A stretch of 63,128 bases of DNA from Chloroflexi bacterium UBA5189 (GTDB lineage Bacteria; Chloroflexota; Limnocylindria; Limnocylindrales; CSP1-4), in contig DHWF01000023.1 of NCBI GenBank assembly GCA_002413045.1, positions 8,373 to 71,500 of the forward strand, read 5' to 3'. The notes beneath the pieces are model-generated. The model saw only the letters and a list, made by a program, of their open reading frames with translations. It did not search any database and had not been told where the DNA came from. The first letter of the stretch is position 1. The number at the start of each line of letters is the position of its first letter. A program made the translations under genes and the position numbers. Shown here piece after piece: positions 32,201 to 41,528 of this stretch.

Positions 32201-34963
32201 CTAGATCAAACCCACGGCCGGCTGGGGAACTCTGGCCAGGTCCAGCGCTTCCTTAACCGAAAGGCCTCGTCCCGTCCCTGTCGCGGTCTCGAGGTCGTCC
32301 GCTCCCAACTGGGCTTTCGCTCGATCGACGTATTCGCGTCCTGGATCATCGTCCGAATACACGTTCATGATGCCTTCCTCGAGGGCAAAGACTTCGGCTG
32401 CTGCCGCGATCTGCACGGCCCGCAATGCCCGTCCCTCGGCCGTCTCGACTGCCGCCAGCCCGATCATCGAGGTCCCGACGCCGCGGACACTCCCGATATC
32501 GAGGTAGGCCGCTGCCGACTCGAAGAAGAACCGGCGCGCCGCCGTCTGATCGTCGAGCGCGAGATGTGTCCAGGCCATCTCGTTCAGGATGCGTGCCTCC
32601 TCGGCGCGGTCACCGATGGCCTCAAAGGCAGCCAGCGACTCCTGATACAGCTTGATGGCCTTGCCGCGATCGCCGCTCAGTGCCGCGAGTTGCGCCAGAC
32701 CGCCCAGCGAGAGGCCTGAGCCCTCCTTGTCGTCGAATCGTCGTTGGCTGGCCAGGGCCTCGGTGTATCTCGACTCGGCCATTGCAGTGTCGCCCGACAC
32801 GGTGTTGAGGATCCCGTCGAAGCTCAAGGCGAACCCCAACGCCAGCTGGTAGTTCTGCGCCCGGCTCCGCTCAATCGCCTCGCGCGACCAATGGACGGCC
32901 TGGTCCACGTCGACGGTCAGGTAGAAGATCACGAGGAGGCCCGCTGCGAGGGCCATCTCTGTGGCTGCGTCGAGGTCTCGCGCAATGCGATAGGACTCCA
33001 GACCCTGTTCGATGGCTTCTTCGAAGTGGCCCAGCGACCATGACGCCAAGCCTGCCGTGCGAAGCGCGTTCGATCGGCCGAGGGTCGGTCCGCAGCCGAG
33101 AGCTGTGCCGAAGAACGCGCGCACATAGTCACGAGCGCTCAGGTGCTTCGAGCGGATGTGCCAGTAGAGCCACAGCGATCCACACGTCCGCATGCCGAGC
33201 TCGGCCGACGTCGGATCCCCTTCCATCGCCCTGTGGAGGAGGAAGTCGAGTCCGGCCTGTAGATCCGCATCTTCGACGACACCTCGCTCGATCGATCGGA
33301 CCTGATCGTCGCCCTCGATCCCCGTTCGGATCTCCTCGGCGACCTCCACGAAGTGGGCCGCGTGCCGTAGGCCCATTTCGTCAGCTTGTCCCGAAGCCAG
33401 GAGTTCCTCGCGTGCATAGTCCTTGATCGTCTGAAGCATCTGGAACCGGTCTGCGGGGCCCGCGGCCTGGACCAGGCCCTTGTCGACCAGCGACTCCAGA
33501 TCGTCGAGCACTGACTCCGAATGCTCGGAGCACACGGCTTCGATGCCGTCGAGCGAGCATCCACCGGAGAACACCGACATCCTCCGGAAGAGCTGCTTCT
33601 CCGATGCCGTGAGCAATGAGTGACTCCAGTCAATCGTCGCTCGTAGCGTCTGCTGCCGGTCTGGACGGTCTCGCTGCCCGGTGGTGAGAACGTCGAGGGC
33701 GTGGTCGAGTCGCTGGAGCAGGGCTTCCGGCGACAACAGGCGTATCCGGGCAGCCGCGAGCTCGATGGCGAGCGGCAGGCCATCCAGGCGCCGGCACATC
33801 GCCACGACCGCGGGAGCGTTCTCCGCGGTGAGTTCGAAGCTGCTCCTGGCCACCTTCGCCCGCTCGACGAACAGGGCGATGCCCGGAAAGGCCATCAGCG
33901 ACTCCGGGCTTTCAACCGTCGCCGGTTGTGGCAGCGCCAGCGGGCTGAGGGCATATCCCCGCTCGGCCTCGATCCTGAGCAGCGTCCGGCTGGTGGTGAT
34001 GATCCGCAGCTCCGGGCATCCGCTCACCAGCGCGGCGATCTCGGGCGCCGCCGAGACCACCTGTTCCAGGTTGTCGAGCAGTAGCAGGGCCTGCTTGTCG
34101 CCGATCAGCGCAACGATGCCCTCGGCCTGGCTCCTGCCTTCTGCCTCCTTGACGCCCAGCGCATTGGCCAGGGCGGGCATGAAGGCGGAGGCATCGGTAA
34201 CGGCGGCGAGCGACACGAAGGCGATCCCGTCGAGGAATCGTGACGCGAGGCGATGGCACACCTCGATCGCCGTCCTGGTCTTTCCGATGCCGCCCGGACC
34301 CGTCACCGTGACCACGCGGTGTTGCTCGAGCAGGCCGATCAGCGCGGTGAGGTCAGCGTCTCTCCCAAGCAGTGGCGTTGCAGGATCGGGCAGGTTGCTC
34401 GGCAGGCTCGCGAATCGCTCACCCTTGCCCAGCAGGAGGTCCGCGGCCGGGACCGCCAACCCGCCGGCGGAGACCGCGTAGATCTCGAACGGGCGGCCGA
34501 CGTTCTTGAGCTTGAACTTCCCCAGGTTCACGAACCCAAGTTGCGGTTGATTCCTGACCTGATCGTGAACGGAATCGGACACCAGGACTCCACCGGCGAC
34601 CCCGAAGGACTCGATGCGAGAAGCGATGTTCACCGCGTCCCCGATCAGACCGGTGGGTTCGACGATCACATTGCCCACGTGGATGCCGATCCGCACGGGG
34701 ACGTCTGGAGGTTGGCGGAGCTCCTTCTGAATCTCGATGGCACAGCGGACGGCGTCCAGCGAGTTGGGAAAGATGGTCAAGGCGCCGTCCCCGTAGTACT
34801 GGACGATCTTCCCGCCGAACGCCTCGTGCTGCGCATTGAGCACGCTCGCGTACCTGGCACGTGCCCGCAGGGCGAGCTGCTCGTCCTCCTGCATCAAGGC
34901 GGTGAAGCCGACCATGTCGGCGAACATCACCGCTGCCAGCTGCCTGTCGAGGTGCTCACCCAT
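32201..34963 (-). CDS. class III cyclase fused to NB-ARC ATPase and TPR domains
   Basis: 920 residues. Residues 1-165 are a cyclase domain with complete active-site motifs: MFADMVGFTALM and YYGDGALTIFPN (two metal Asp), and GDAVNIASRIES (transition-state Asn and Arg). After a linker comes a STAND-type ATPase (about 200-480): Walker A TGPGGIGKTRT, Walker B ALLLLDNLEQ, TTSRTLL, and the LPLAIELAAARI helix. The last 400 residues are TPR-like repeats (SLGHFEEAIEQGLESYRIAR; GKAIKLYQESLAAFEAIGD). Such proteins act as signal-gated transcription or signalling hubs; here there is no DNA-binding domain, so the output is probably cAMP or cGMP. It lies between two tRNA-Arg copies. Confidence 0.9.
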   Translation of the reverse strand: MGEHLDRQLAAVMFADMVGFTALMQEDEQLALRARARYASVLNAQHEAFGGKIVQYYGDGALTIFPNSLDAVRCAIEIQKELRQPPDVPVRIGIHVGNVIVEPTGLIGDAVNIASRIESFGVAGGVLVSDSVHDQVRNQPQLGFVNLGKFKLKNVGRPFEIYAVSAGGLAVPAADLLLGKGERFASLPSNLPDPATPLLGRDADLTALIGLLEQHRVVTVTGPGGIGKTRTAIEVCHRLASRFLDGIAFVSLAAVTDASAFMPALANALGVKEAEGRSQAEGIVALIGDKQALLLLDNLEQVVSAAPEIAALVSGCPELRIITTSRTLLRIEAERGYALSPLALPQPATVESPESLMAFPGIALFVERAKVARSSFELTAENAPAVVAMCRRLDGLPLAIELAAARIRLLSPEALLQRLDHALDVLTTGQRDRPDRQQTLRATIDWSHSLLTASEKQLFRRMSVFSGGCSLDGIEAVCSEHSESVLDDLESLVDKGLVQAAGPADRFQMLQTIKDYAREELLASGQADEMGLRHAAHFVEVAEEIRTGIEGDDQVRSIERGVVEDADLQAGLDFLLHRAMEGDPTSAELGMRTCGSLWLYWHIRSKHLSARDYVRAFFGTALGCGPTLGRSNALRTAGLASWSLGHFEEAIEQGLESYRIARDLDAATEMALAAGLLVIFYLTVDVDQAVHWSREAIERSRAQNYQLALGFALSFDGILNTVSGDTAMAESRYTEALASQRRFDDKEGSGLSLGGLAQLAALSGDRGKAIKLYQESLAAFEAIGDRAEEARILNEMAWTHLALDDQTAARRFFFESAAAYLDIGSVRGVGTSMIGLAAVETAEGRALRAVQIAAAAEVFALEEGIMNVYSDDDPGREYVDRAKAQLGADDLETATGTGRGLSVKEALDLARVPQPAVGLI

Positions 34964-35363
34964 GGAAACGAGCCTCAGCCGTAAAGGGGAGGGTGGCCCT
35001 GGCGCTGCGCACGTGGAGATCCTCGGGTTTCGGAGTATCAGTATCGCAGGCGTCCGGTCCTGGGTAGGGCTGCGTACGTCACACCTGGGTCTTTCCGTCT
35101 ACCGTCGACAGCTTCGCTCGCGTGGCACCCGCGGCGCGGCGAGCTCGTGCAATGCCGCCTCGGACGAAGAGCCGGGCTCCGCCGAATACGGAACCAACGT
35201 GATTCAGAGGCATTGGCGTACAGCGCAAGACTCGGTGCGGTTCGCTCATCCGCTATGCGCTCCGGGCCCTGCGCTGAGGCCTGGAGGCTCCAGAGGCCGA
35301 CGCTCTATCCACTGAGTTACAGGCGCGCGAGCGGCCGTCCTATCCGTCGGCCGATGGCGAGGC
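34964..35363. other. intergenic region upstream of the cyclase-NB-ARC gene
   Basis: About 400 bases without a gene. It must contain the promoter of the minus-strand cyclase gene, though I see no convincing hexamer pair. At its right end it holds the broken tRNA-Arg 5' half (35286-35326). No other structure is evident. Confidence 0.6.
35286..35326 (-). pseudogene. tRNA-Arg 5'-half remnant
   Basis: 41 bases match the 5' part of tRNA-Arg(CCG), the interval from the 5' acceptor strand through the anticodon arm (32074-32114), with 2 mismatches, one in the D-arm and one in the anticodon loop (CTCTGGA instead of CTCCGGA). The T-arm and acceptor 3' strand are missing: the sequence at 35245-35285 shows no match. 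It has the same orientation as the intact tRNA 3.2 kb away. Confidence 0.85.
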
Positions 35364-36566
35364 TCACGGCCCCAATCGGACGAGCGTTGCGCCTCCGGAT
35401 GCCGTCGCAGCGGCAAGCACGACCGTGTTCTGTGGAGCCGCGACCGACAGGTAGTTGAGGGCGGGCGGCGGGGCCGGTGCCGGCTGCCACTGGACCGCGT
35501 CCGTCGAGCTCCAGACCATGGTCGTTGTCGGGTCGCCGTTCGTCGAGAAGCCGGCCAGCACCACGCCGGCCGAGCCGGATGCGATCGACGGCCCGCCCTC
35601 CAGGACGCCCTGTTCCGGCACGGGTGTCGGCGTCCAGGCCAGCCCGTCTGCGGACGTCGCGAGCACGGAGTTGCCACTGCCGTCCGTCCCCAGCGCGACG
35701 TAGCCAGGTCCGCCCGGGAGCACCACGTCGAGCGAGATCCAGCCCGCCGGTATGCCCGTCGCGAGCCGGGTCCAGGCGCGGCCGTCCGGCGAGCTCCATG
35801 CGGCGGCGGCGCTCTGCGTCGGCCCTGCGACGGATCCGACGGCGACGAGGCCGCCCGCGCCGGCCGCGATCGACGAGATGCCTGCGCTCGCTGGGAACGT
35901 CTTGTCCGGGAGTGCGACCGGTTGCCAGGCGATCCCATCCGGTGAAACCCACTCGCAGACACCAGGCGGCACGTCGACCTCCGGAGCGTCCGGGGTCTTG
36001 TTGCCGAAGGCGACGAACTCGGAGCCAAGTCGGGCGACCTGGGACATGACGCCACAACCGAGGTCGCCCGTCGAGCGCGTCCACGAGAGGCCGTCGTGGG
36101 ATGCCCACGAGGCCGCGGCAAATCCGTTGGTCGTGTCCTGGCCGGTGGCCACGACGAGACCGTCGGCGGCCAGCAGCGAATAGACATCGGCATGCGCGAG
36201 GGCCTTCGGAGCGCTCACCTGCCAGATGTGCCCATCGGGGCTGACCCAGATCAGGCTGGGCGAAGTCGTGTGCGCACAGGAACCGAGTGCGAGCAGGCCC
36301 GGCCCGAACTCGACCGCTCGAAGGTTCTGCAAGCCACCCTCATCAGTTGAGCAGGGTGCGACGCCTTCGGGGAGCGGCAACGAGGTCACCGCCCACTGGC
36401 CGGGACCAGCAGCCAGCGTCGCCGGCGCAGCGGGCGAAAGCGCGGGGCTCGGTTCGCCAGCGGCCTGGCTCGCGAGTTGGGTCGGCGCAGGTGACGGACC
36501 CGTCGAGCACCCGCTGATCGCGACAGTGATCGAGACAACCGTGGCAACCGCTGGACCCCATCGCAT
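35364..36566 (-). CDS. lipoprotein with S-x-DG-x-W beta-propeller repeats
   Basis: 400 residues from ATG at 36566 with AGGAGG upstream. The N-terminus AVATVVSITVAISGC is a lipoprotein signal (lipobox ISGC). At least six repeats with an Asp-box-like core follow: WVSPDGHIW, WASHDGLSW, WVSPDGIAW, WSSPDGRAW, ATSADGLAW and WSSTDAVQW, each in a unit of about 55 residues, as expected for a six- or seven-bladed propeller of the sialidase/BNR type without catalytic residues. It is probably displayed on the cell surface. Ligand unknown. It starts 21 bases after the PH-domain gene stop. Confidence 0.82.
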   Translation of the reverse strand: MRWGPAVATVVSITVAISGCSTGPSPAPTQLASQAAGEPSPALSPAAPATLAAGPGQWAVTSLPLPEGVAPCSTDEGGLQNLRAVEFGPGLLALGSCAHTTSPSLIWVSPDGHIWQVSAPKALAHADVYSLLAADGLVVATGQDTTNGFAAASWASHDGLSWTRSTGDLGCGVMSQVARLGSEFVAFGNKTPDAPEVDVPPGVCEWVSPDGIAWQPVALPDKTFPASAGISSIAAGAGGLVAVGSVAGPTQSAAAAWSSPDGRAWTRLATGIPAGWISLDVVLPGGPGYVALGTDGSGNSVLATSADGLAWTPTPVPEQGVLEGGPSIASGSAGVVLAGFSTNGDPTTTMVWSSTDAVQWQPAPAPPPALNYLSVAAPQNTVVLAAATASGGATLVRLGP

Positions 36567-36587
36567 CGCGGCCTCCTGGCTCGAGCC

Positions 36588-37094
36588 TTATCGATGAGCG
36601 CTTTGCGCGGCCAGGTCGGCAGCGATCTCGCTGCGCGCCTGCTCCACCGCCGCGCGCTGCGATTTCGGGCGGCGGGTGGCCTGGAGGCCGAGGCCGCGGC
36701 CAATCTTGAGCGACACGTCGACCTCGATCCACGAGCCTGCGCCGTACATGCCGCCGGCGTACGGCGACGTCGCGTCGACAGCGACGCGGGTGATATCCGT
36801 CCACGGCAAGTGGCGGGAGCGTCCGACGTAGGGCACGACATCGACGCCTTCGGCGGTGACCCTGACAGCCGCACGACCCGAGACGAGGTACCCGGCGATC
36901 AGCGCGATCCAGAACAGGCCGCCGATGACTGGACCGAGCGGGATGTCTCCCGGGTTCGACGGCGTGGCCGAGCCACCGGCCATCCCACTGACGAACGCGA
37001 ATGCGAACGCGCCGACGAACACGACCACGATCACCATCTGGAACGACCACAGCGCGCGATCGAGCCTCGACGGCCGGTAGGTCCGCGGCGTCAT
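36588..37094 (-). CDS. membrane protein with bacterial PH-like domain
   Basis: 168 residues from ATG at 37094; TATCAT lies 8 bases upstream (leaderless type). Two membrane helices (about 15-36 and 54-72) precede a beta-rich domain: VRVTAEGVDVVPYVGRSRHL, then PWTDITRVAVD, which matches the bPH (PF10756-like) pattern of small membrane proteins, and a C-terminal helix. Function unknown. It is followed on the same strand by the propeller lipoprotein. Confidence 0.7.
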   Translation of the reverse strand: MTPRTYRPSRLDRALWSFQMVIVVVFVGAFAFAFVSGMAGGSATPSNPGDIPLGPVIGGLFWIALIAGYLVSGRAAVRVTAEGVDVVPYVGRSRHLPWTDITRVAVDATSPYAGGMYGAGSWIEVDVSLKIGRGLGLQATRRPKSQRAAVEQARSEIAADLAAQSAHR

Positions 37095-37229
37095 TGGCCC
37101 GGATGATATCGATCGCGCCCGCGCCCGCTACGAGGTTCGATGCGCTTCGCGGGTCCCCATGGCGATTGACACGATGACGCCGGTCATGCTTGGGCGCGAG
37201 CGCGACCTCAAAGGCGCGATCATGGCGCG

Positions 37230-38312
37230 GTGAGCAACCGCGTCGCCCAGGTCATGGAAGACGCGATCGCTGCCGGTGAATACGCGGGTGCCGCCGTCGG
37301 CGTGGCCGTCGGAGGCGGCTTCGTGGTCGAGCACTATGCGGGCGAGGCAGCGCCAGGAACGCCCGCTTCGGCCGATTCGATCTGGCCGCTCGCCTCGATC
37401 TCGAAGTGCTTCACCGCCGCGATGGTGATGTGCCTGGTGGAGCGGGGCGACCTCTCGCTGGAGACGCGGGTCCACGACCTGCTGCCGCGGTTCCGCGGCG
37501 ACGGGCGGGAGGAGATCCGTGTGCACCACCTGCTCGGCCACACGTCCGGCTTGCGCTACGAATCGCCCCGGCTGGAGGAGCTGCTCCTCGCCCAGGTGCC
37601 GCTCTCGTCGATCGTCGAGGAGGCGATCACGGCGCCGCCGCTCTACTCGGCCGGCACGCGGTTCAGCTACAGCGACGACGCGTATCTGCTCGCGGGGCAC
37701 CTTGCCGAGATCGTGACAGGCGACCGGTACCCAGACCTCGTCCAGTCGCTGGTCATCGAAGCGATGGGTCTCGGCGCCAGCTGGGTGGTGCCGCCGCTCG
37801 CCGTCCTCCACAGGATTGCGCGCGTCCGCGGTGTCCTCGCCGAGGGCACCGATGGCGCGATGTACAACTCGGCATACGGCCTCTCGCTCGGCCATCCCGC
37901 ATTCGGCGTCGTGAGCAGCCTGCACGACTTGATCCGATTCGTCGCCCACTTCGCACCCGGCGGGCCGCGGATCCACCGAGACGCAACGGTGTCGCTGCTG
38001 ACGACGGCGCAGCCGGCCCTGCGCGGACGGCACATCCTGCGGCCGGACCTTGGCGACGACGTCCCGATCGGCTGGGGCCTCGCCTTTGAGGTCGAGATCG
38101 GCACCGGAACGAACACCTTCCTCCATGGCGCGCCGGTCGGTGCCTTCGGGCATCCCGGCGCATCGGGCTGCCGGATCATGGTCGAGCCCGCGACGGCGAC
38201 GGTCGCGGTGGTCCTGACGAACACGCACCTGCGCACTGGTCTTGAGGCGTGGGTGGCGCGGCTCGACGCCCTGACCGATGCGGCGTTCGAGGACGCCCGG
38301 GCGTCCGCCTGA
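37230..38312 (+). CDS. serine hydrolase of the beta-lactamase/class C PBP family
   Basis: 360 residues from GTG at 37230. The SxxK motif is in PLASISKCFTAAM (Ser near residue 56), the second motif in RFSYSDDAYLLAG (Tyr-Ser-Asp, where Asn is more usual) and the third in GAFGHPGASGC (HPG near residue 308). There is no signal peptide, so the enzyme is cytosolic or uses another route. Family members are esterases, amidases or D-aminopeptidases; true beta-lactamase activity is unlikely without export. It converges with the Nramp-like gene, 2 bases apart. Confidence 0.88.
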   Translation: MSNRVAQVMEDAIAAGEYAGAAVGVAVGGGFVVEHYAGEAAPGTPASADSIWPLASISKCFTAAMVMCLVERGDLSLETRVHDLLPRFRGDGREEIRVHHLLGHTSGLRYESPRLEELLLAQVPLSSIVEEAITAPPLYSAGTRFSYSDDAYLLAGHLAEIVTGDRYPDLVQSLVIEAMGLGASWVVPPLAVLHRIARVRGVLAEGTDGAMYNSAYGLSLGHPAFGVVSSLHDLIRFVAHFAPGGPRIHRDATVSLLTTAQPALRGRHILRPDLGDDVPIGWGLAFEVEIGTGTNTFLHGAPVGAFGHPGASGCRIMVEPATATVAVVLTNTHLRTGLEAWVARLDALTDAAFEDARASA

Positions 38313-38314
38313 TC

Positions 38315-39604
38315 TCAGCCTGAGAAGGCCGTCACCACGAGCACGACCGACATCAGGACCAGCAGCCCGGTCACGGTCCACCCGAGCGCCAGGTTGATCC
38401 GGCCGCTGACGAGGTTGCCCATCAGGCGCTTGTCGCCGGCGAGCTTCATCACGAACACGAGGATCACCGGCAGCAGCAACCCGTTGATCACCTGGGCGCT
38501 GAACATGACCTGGATCAACGGCAGGCCCGGGATCAGCAGGAACACGGCCGCGAACAGGATGAAGAACGCGAGCAGGCCGTAGAACGCCGGCGCCTCGCGC
38601 CAGCGCCAGTCGACGCCCTGCTCCCAGCCGAACGCCTCGCACGCCGTGTACGCGCTCGCGAGCGGCACGACCCCGAGGCCCAGCAGCGACGCCGCCAGGA
38701 GCCCGATGGCGAACATCGTCGAGGCAACGTCACCGGCGAGCGGCTTGAGCGCTGCGGCGGCCGCGCTGGCGTCCTGGATGTCGCGGTGCCCGGTGGTCCA
38801 CAGCGTCGCCGCTACCGCGATGACGATGAACGCCGCGATGACGTTCGTGATCGCGACGCCGATGAGCACGTCGATCCGCTCGGCGCGCAGGTCCTCGGCG
38901 CGAAGGCGCTTGTCGACGACGTACGCCTGGATGAAGCCCTGGCCCCACGGCGTGATCGTGGTGCCGACGGTGCCGACGACCGCGAGCATGTACGCACCGT
39001 TGAACGTGCCGTGCGGGATGAACAGCGAGTTCGCCGCCCGCGGCCAGTCGGGGTGGGCGAGGATCGCCGACACGATGTAGGCCGCCGAGACCAGCACGCC
39101 GATCCCGACGAAGAAGTACTGGACGCGGCTGAAGCTGCCGCGACTGATCAGCGTGATCACCGCGATCGCGGCAAGGGCGGAGCTGACGGCCACCGGAACC
39201 CCGAACAACGAGAGGGCCGCGCTGATGCCGGCGAACTCGGAGACCGTCGAGCCCAGGTTCGCGGCGATCATCGTCAGCGCGGCGAACGCGGCCCACCGAA
39301 CGCCGAACCGCTCGCGGATCAGGCCCGTCAGCCCCTGCCCGGTCGCCAGCCCGATCCGCGCCCCGATCTCCTGGGTCACGAACAGCGCGATCTGGGTGAC
39401 GAGGATCACCCACAGCAGGTCGTAGCCGAACTTCGCGCCGGCGAGCGAGTAGGTCGTGATGCCGCCCGCGTCGTTGTCGGCGAAGCCGCTGACGATGCCA
39501 GGCCCGAGCACCGCGAGCGAGGCCGCGAACCGGACCCGGCGGCCCGGCATGCGGCGAGGAGGGGAGGGTCGCTTCGTCGCCGAGATCGGCGACGCCTGGC
39601 TCAC
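38315..39604 (-). CDS. Nramp-related divalent metal transporter, probably Mg2+
   Basis: 429 residues and about eleven membrane helices. The helix 1 region reads GFADNDAGGITTYSLAG in place of the canonical DPGN, and the helix 6 region reads GTTITPWGQGFIQA, where canonical Nramp has MPH; the metal-binding Met is replaced by Thr. Loss of this Met is a feature of Nramp-related magnesium transporters (NRMT). The overlapping upstream gene supplies an MgtE-N/CBS magnesium-sensor-like protein, which supports Mg2+ as substrate. The start overlaps that gene's stop by four bases. Mn2+ or Fe2+ transport is the alternative. Confidence 0.85.
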   Translation of the reverse strand: MSQASPISATKRPSPPRRMPGRRVRFAASLAVLGPGIVSGFADNDAGGITTYSLAGAKFGYDLLWVILVTQIALFVTQEIGARIGLATGQGLTGLIRERFGVRWAAFAALTMIAANLGSTVSEFAGISAALSLFGVPVAVSSALAAIAVITLISRGSFSRVQYFFVGIGVLVSAAYIVSAILAHPDWPRAANSLFIPHGTFNGAYMLAVVGTVGTTITPWGQGFIQAYVVDKRLRAEDLRAERIDVLIGVAITNVIAAFIVIAVAATLWTTGHRDIQDASAAAAALKPLAGDVASTMFAIGLLAASLLGLGVVPLASAYTACEAFGWEQGVDWRWREAPAFYGLLAFFILFAAVFLLIPGLPLIQVMFSAQVINGLLLPVILVFVMKLAGDKRLMGNLVSGRINLALGWTVTGLLVLMSVVLVVTAFSG

Positions 39605-40866
39605 CGGCTGCTCCGGGAGAACGGTCGGGGCAGGCGGCGCTTCCAGGAGGTCGGCAGGAAGGCATCCAGCGTGTCGTCGACGGTGACGATGCCCTCGAGC
39701 CGGCCCTCGTCGTCGACGACCGGCACGGCGAGCAGGTTGTAGCGGGCGACGACCTGGGCGACCTCGTCCTTGTCGGCAAGCACGCCGACCGCGACCGGCT
39801 CCTTGATCATCACGTCAGAGACCAGGGTCGTTGCCTTCGCCACGATCAGGTCGCGCAGCGAGAGGACGCCGACGAGCCGCTCCTCGGTGTCGACAACGTA
39901 GACGTAGTAGATCGTCTCGGCGTCGGGCTCGAGCTCGCGCAGCCGGTCGATGGTCTGCTCCGCGGTCAGCGTCGCGGGCACGGCGACGACCTCGGTCGTC
40001 ATGATCCCGCCGGCGGAGTCCTCGGGGTAGGCGAGCAGCTCCTTCACCTCGGCTGCCTCGTCGTGCTCCATGAGGGCAAGGATCTCGTCGCGCGCGGTGT
40101 CGGACAGGTCGGCGACGAGGTCGGCCGCGTCGTCCGGGCTCATCTCCTCGAGGATGTCGGCGGCGCGCTCCGGGTGGAGGTCCTCGAGCACCTCGACCTG
40201 CGTGTCCGGCTCCATCTCCTCCATGGCGTCGGCGACGGCCTCGTCGTCGAGCGAGGCGAGGACGCCGGCGCGGTCCTTCGGCGCCAGCTGGTCGATGATC
40301 GAGGCGAGGTCGGCCGGGTGGAGCTCCGCGAGCGCGCCGTGCGGCACCCGAAGCTTCACCGACGCGATCGAGCTCTCGACCGGGTCGACGTCCTCCCAGT
40401 CGATGTAGCGCTCGGGGAGCGGCACCTTGAGGTTGCGCCCCAGCGTCCGGAACGGCCCCTCGATGCCGAGCCGCCGGAGCAGCCCGGCCGCGCCGACATC
40501 GACGGCGACGAGCCGCATCGAGCCCTCGACCACGTCGAGGCTGATGTCGTTGACCCGGACGACGCGCCGGCCGTCGACATCGACGATCTGCTTGTCCATG
40601 AGGTCCGCCCGCAGCAGGATCTCGTCCGTGCGCTGGGCGAACTTCGTGATGTCCAGCATCGAGGTGCGCAGCCGCGCGCCAGTGATGTCCAGCGATTCCA
40701 CCGACGTCCACGGCAGGAAGATCTGGCGCCCGTCCGTCGAGATGACGAGCCCGGTGACCGGCGGGTAGCGCTCGCCGACGGCCACGATCAGGTCGGCGAC
40801 CTTCCCGATCGGGTCGCCGTTCTGGTCGCGCACGGGTCGGCCAATTGCCTGGCTCAGGAACAGCAT
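39601..40866 (-). CDS. soluble PRC-barrel, MgtE-N and CBS-domain protein
   Basis: 421 residues with no membrane helix. Residues 1-150 hold two PRC-barrel-like repeats (IGRPVRDQNGDPIGKVADL; MDKQIVDVDGRRVVRVND). Residues 165-275 form an MgtE N-domain (LHPADLASIIDQLAPKDRAG, LEDLHPERAADILEEMSPDD) of helical repeats rich in acidic residues. Two CBS domains follow (GIMTTEVVAVPATLTAEQTI; VSDVMIKEPVAVGVLADKDE). In MgtE channels these parts bind Mg2+ and gate the pore. Here they are separate and translationally coupled to the Nramp-like transporter, so they probably regulate it. Confidence 0.88.
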   Translation of the reverse strand: MLFLSQAIGRPVRDQNGDPIGKVADLIVAVGERYPPVTGLVISTDGRQIFLPWTSVESLDITGARLRTSMLDITKFAQRTDEILLRADLMDKQIVDVDGRRVVRVNDISLDVVEGSMRLVAVDVGAAGLLRRLGIEGPFRTLGRNLKVPLPERYIDWEDVDPVESSIASVKLRVPHGALAELHPADLASIIDQLAPKDRAGVLASLDDEAVADAMEEMEPDTQVEVLEDLHPERAADILEEMSPDDAADLVADLSDTARDEILALMEHDEAAEVKELLAYPEDSAGGIMTTEVVAVPATLTAEQTIDRLRELEPDAETIYYVYVVDTEERLVGVLSLRDLIVAKATTLVSDVMIKEPVAVGVLADKDEVAQVVARYNLLAVPVVDDEGRLEGIVTVDDTLDAFLPTSWKRRLPRPFSRSSR

Positions 40867-40990
40867 CTGCCACCTCGGCGGACTGGTCGGCCAGCGCGCG
40901 TGGCACCGACCCGACCTCGGCGCGGGCGCGCTCGATCAGGGGGCGTGGGGCGTTGGGCCGCGGCGAGTCTAGCCCGCTCGACCGGCGGCA

Positions 40991-41461
40991 TCAATCGCCA
41001 ACTTCGATCAGGAAATACGCGCCGACCGCCCGGACGTGCGCGCGGGCCAGGCGATAGATCAGGTTGCCCGGGAAGACGTGCTGTCCGGTCGCGGCGATCG
41101 CCCGATCACGGAGCTCGCCGGCCTCGAGGCGGCGCGCCTTGATCGCGATCGCCGTCGGCGGCCGGAACACGAGCAGCGCGGTACCCGCGGCGGCGAGGTT
41201 GAGCGTCCACGGAACGTCACCGTTCGGGTGCCCGAGGAACCACCGGTCTCCATCGCGCAGGAGGCCCAGGAGCACCGAGCGCGTCATGCCGGTCCGTCGG
41301 CCGGCCACGCGCAGCTCCACGACGTTGCCGAGCCCGAAACCTCGCCACGTCGTCCGAACAAGCGGATCCAGCTGCCTGATGAGGCGGTACTGGATCGGCA
41401 GCCAGCGATTCCACCCGGCCGAGTACCGCGGTGCCGGAAGCCGGTCGCGCGTCGCGGGCAT
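40991..41461 (-). CDS. deazaflavin/F420-dependent nitroreductase-family protein
   Basis: 156 residues from ATG at 41461; TATTCT lies 6 bases upstream, so a longer start at 41575 is rejected. The fold is a split beta-barrel of the Ddn type: VVELRVAGRRTGMTRSVLLG, then GDRWFLGHPNGDVPWTLNL and AAAGTALLVFRP. Members bind F420 or a flavin and reduce quinones or nitro compounds. The C-terminus (VFPGNLIYRLARAHVRAVGA) differs from the remnant at 29455, so they are distinct paralogues. Confidence 0.82.
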   Translation of the reverse strand: MPATRDRLPAPRYSAGWNRWLPIQYRLIRQLDPLVRTTWRGFGLGNVVELRVAGRRTGMTRSVLLGLLRDGDRWFLGHPNGDVPWTLNLAAAGTALLVFRPPTAIAIKARRLEAGELRDRAIAATGQHVFPGNLIYRLARAHVRAVGAYFLIEVGD

Positions 41462-41528
41462 GCGCCGAGAATAGCCACGTGGAACCCGCAATCCGCGCCT
41501 GACGGCCGGCTCCCGCAAACTACGCGGG

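Noticed and set aside
31998..32204. Peptides such as APDRIRTCDLRLRRPTLYPLSY and ARPTGFEPAT near the tRNA
   Set aside because: These are the well-known translations of the antisense of a tRNA gene and not proteins.
20746..35326. Integrase or transposase gene in the accessory region
   Set aside because: I looked for tyrosine recombinase (R...HxxR...Y), serine recombinase and DDE signatures in all frames and found none, so the island is described without one.
40867..40990. Mn2+ or Mg2+ riboswitch upstream of the MgtE-N/CBS and Nramp genes
   Set aside because: The short leader lacks the conserved loops of the yybP-ykoY and M-box families.
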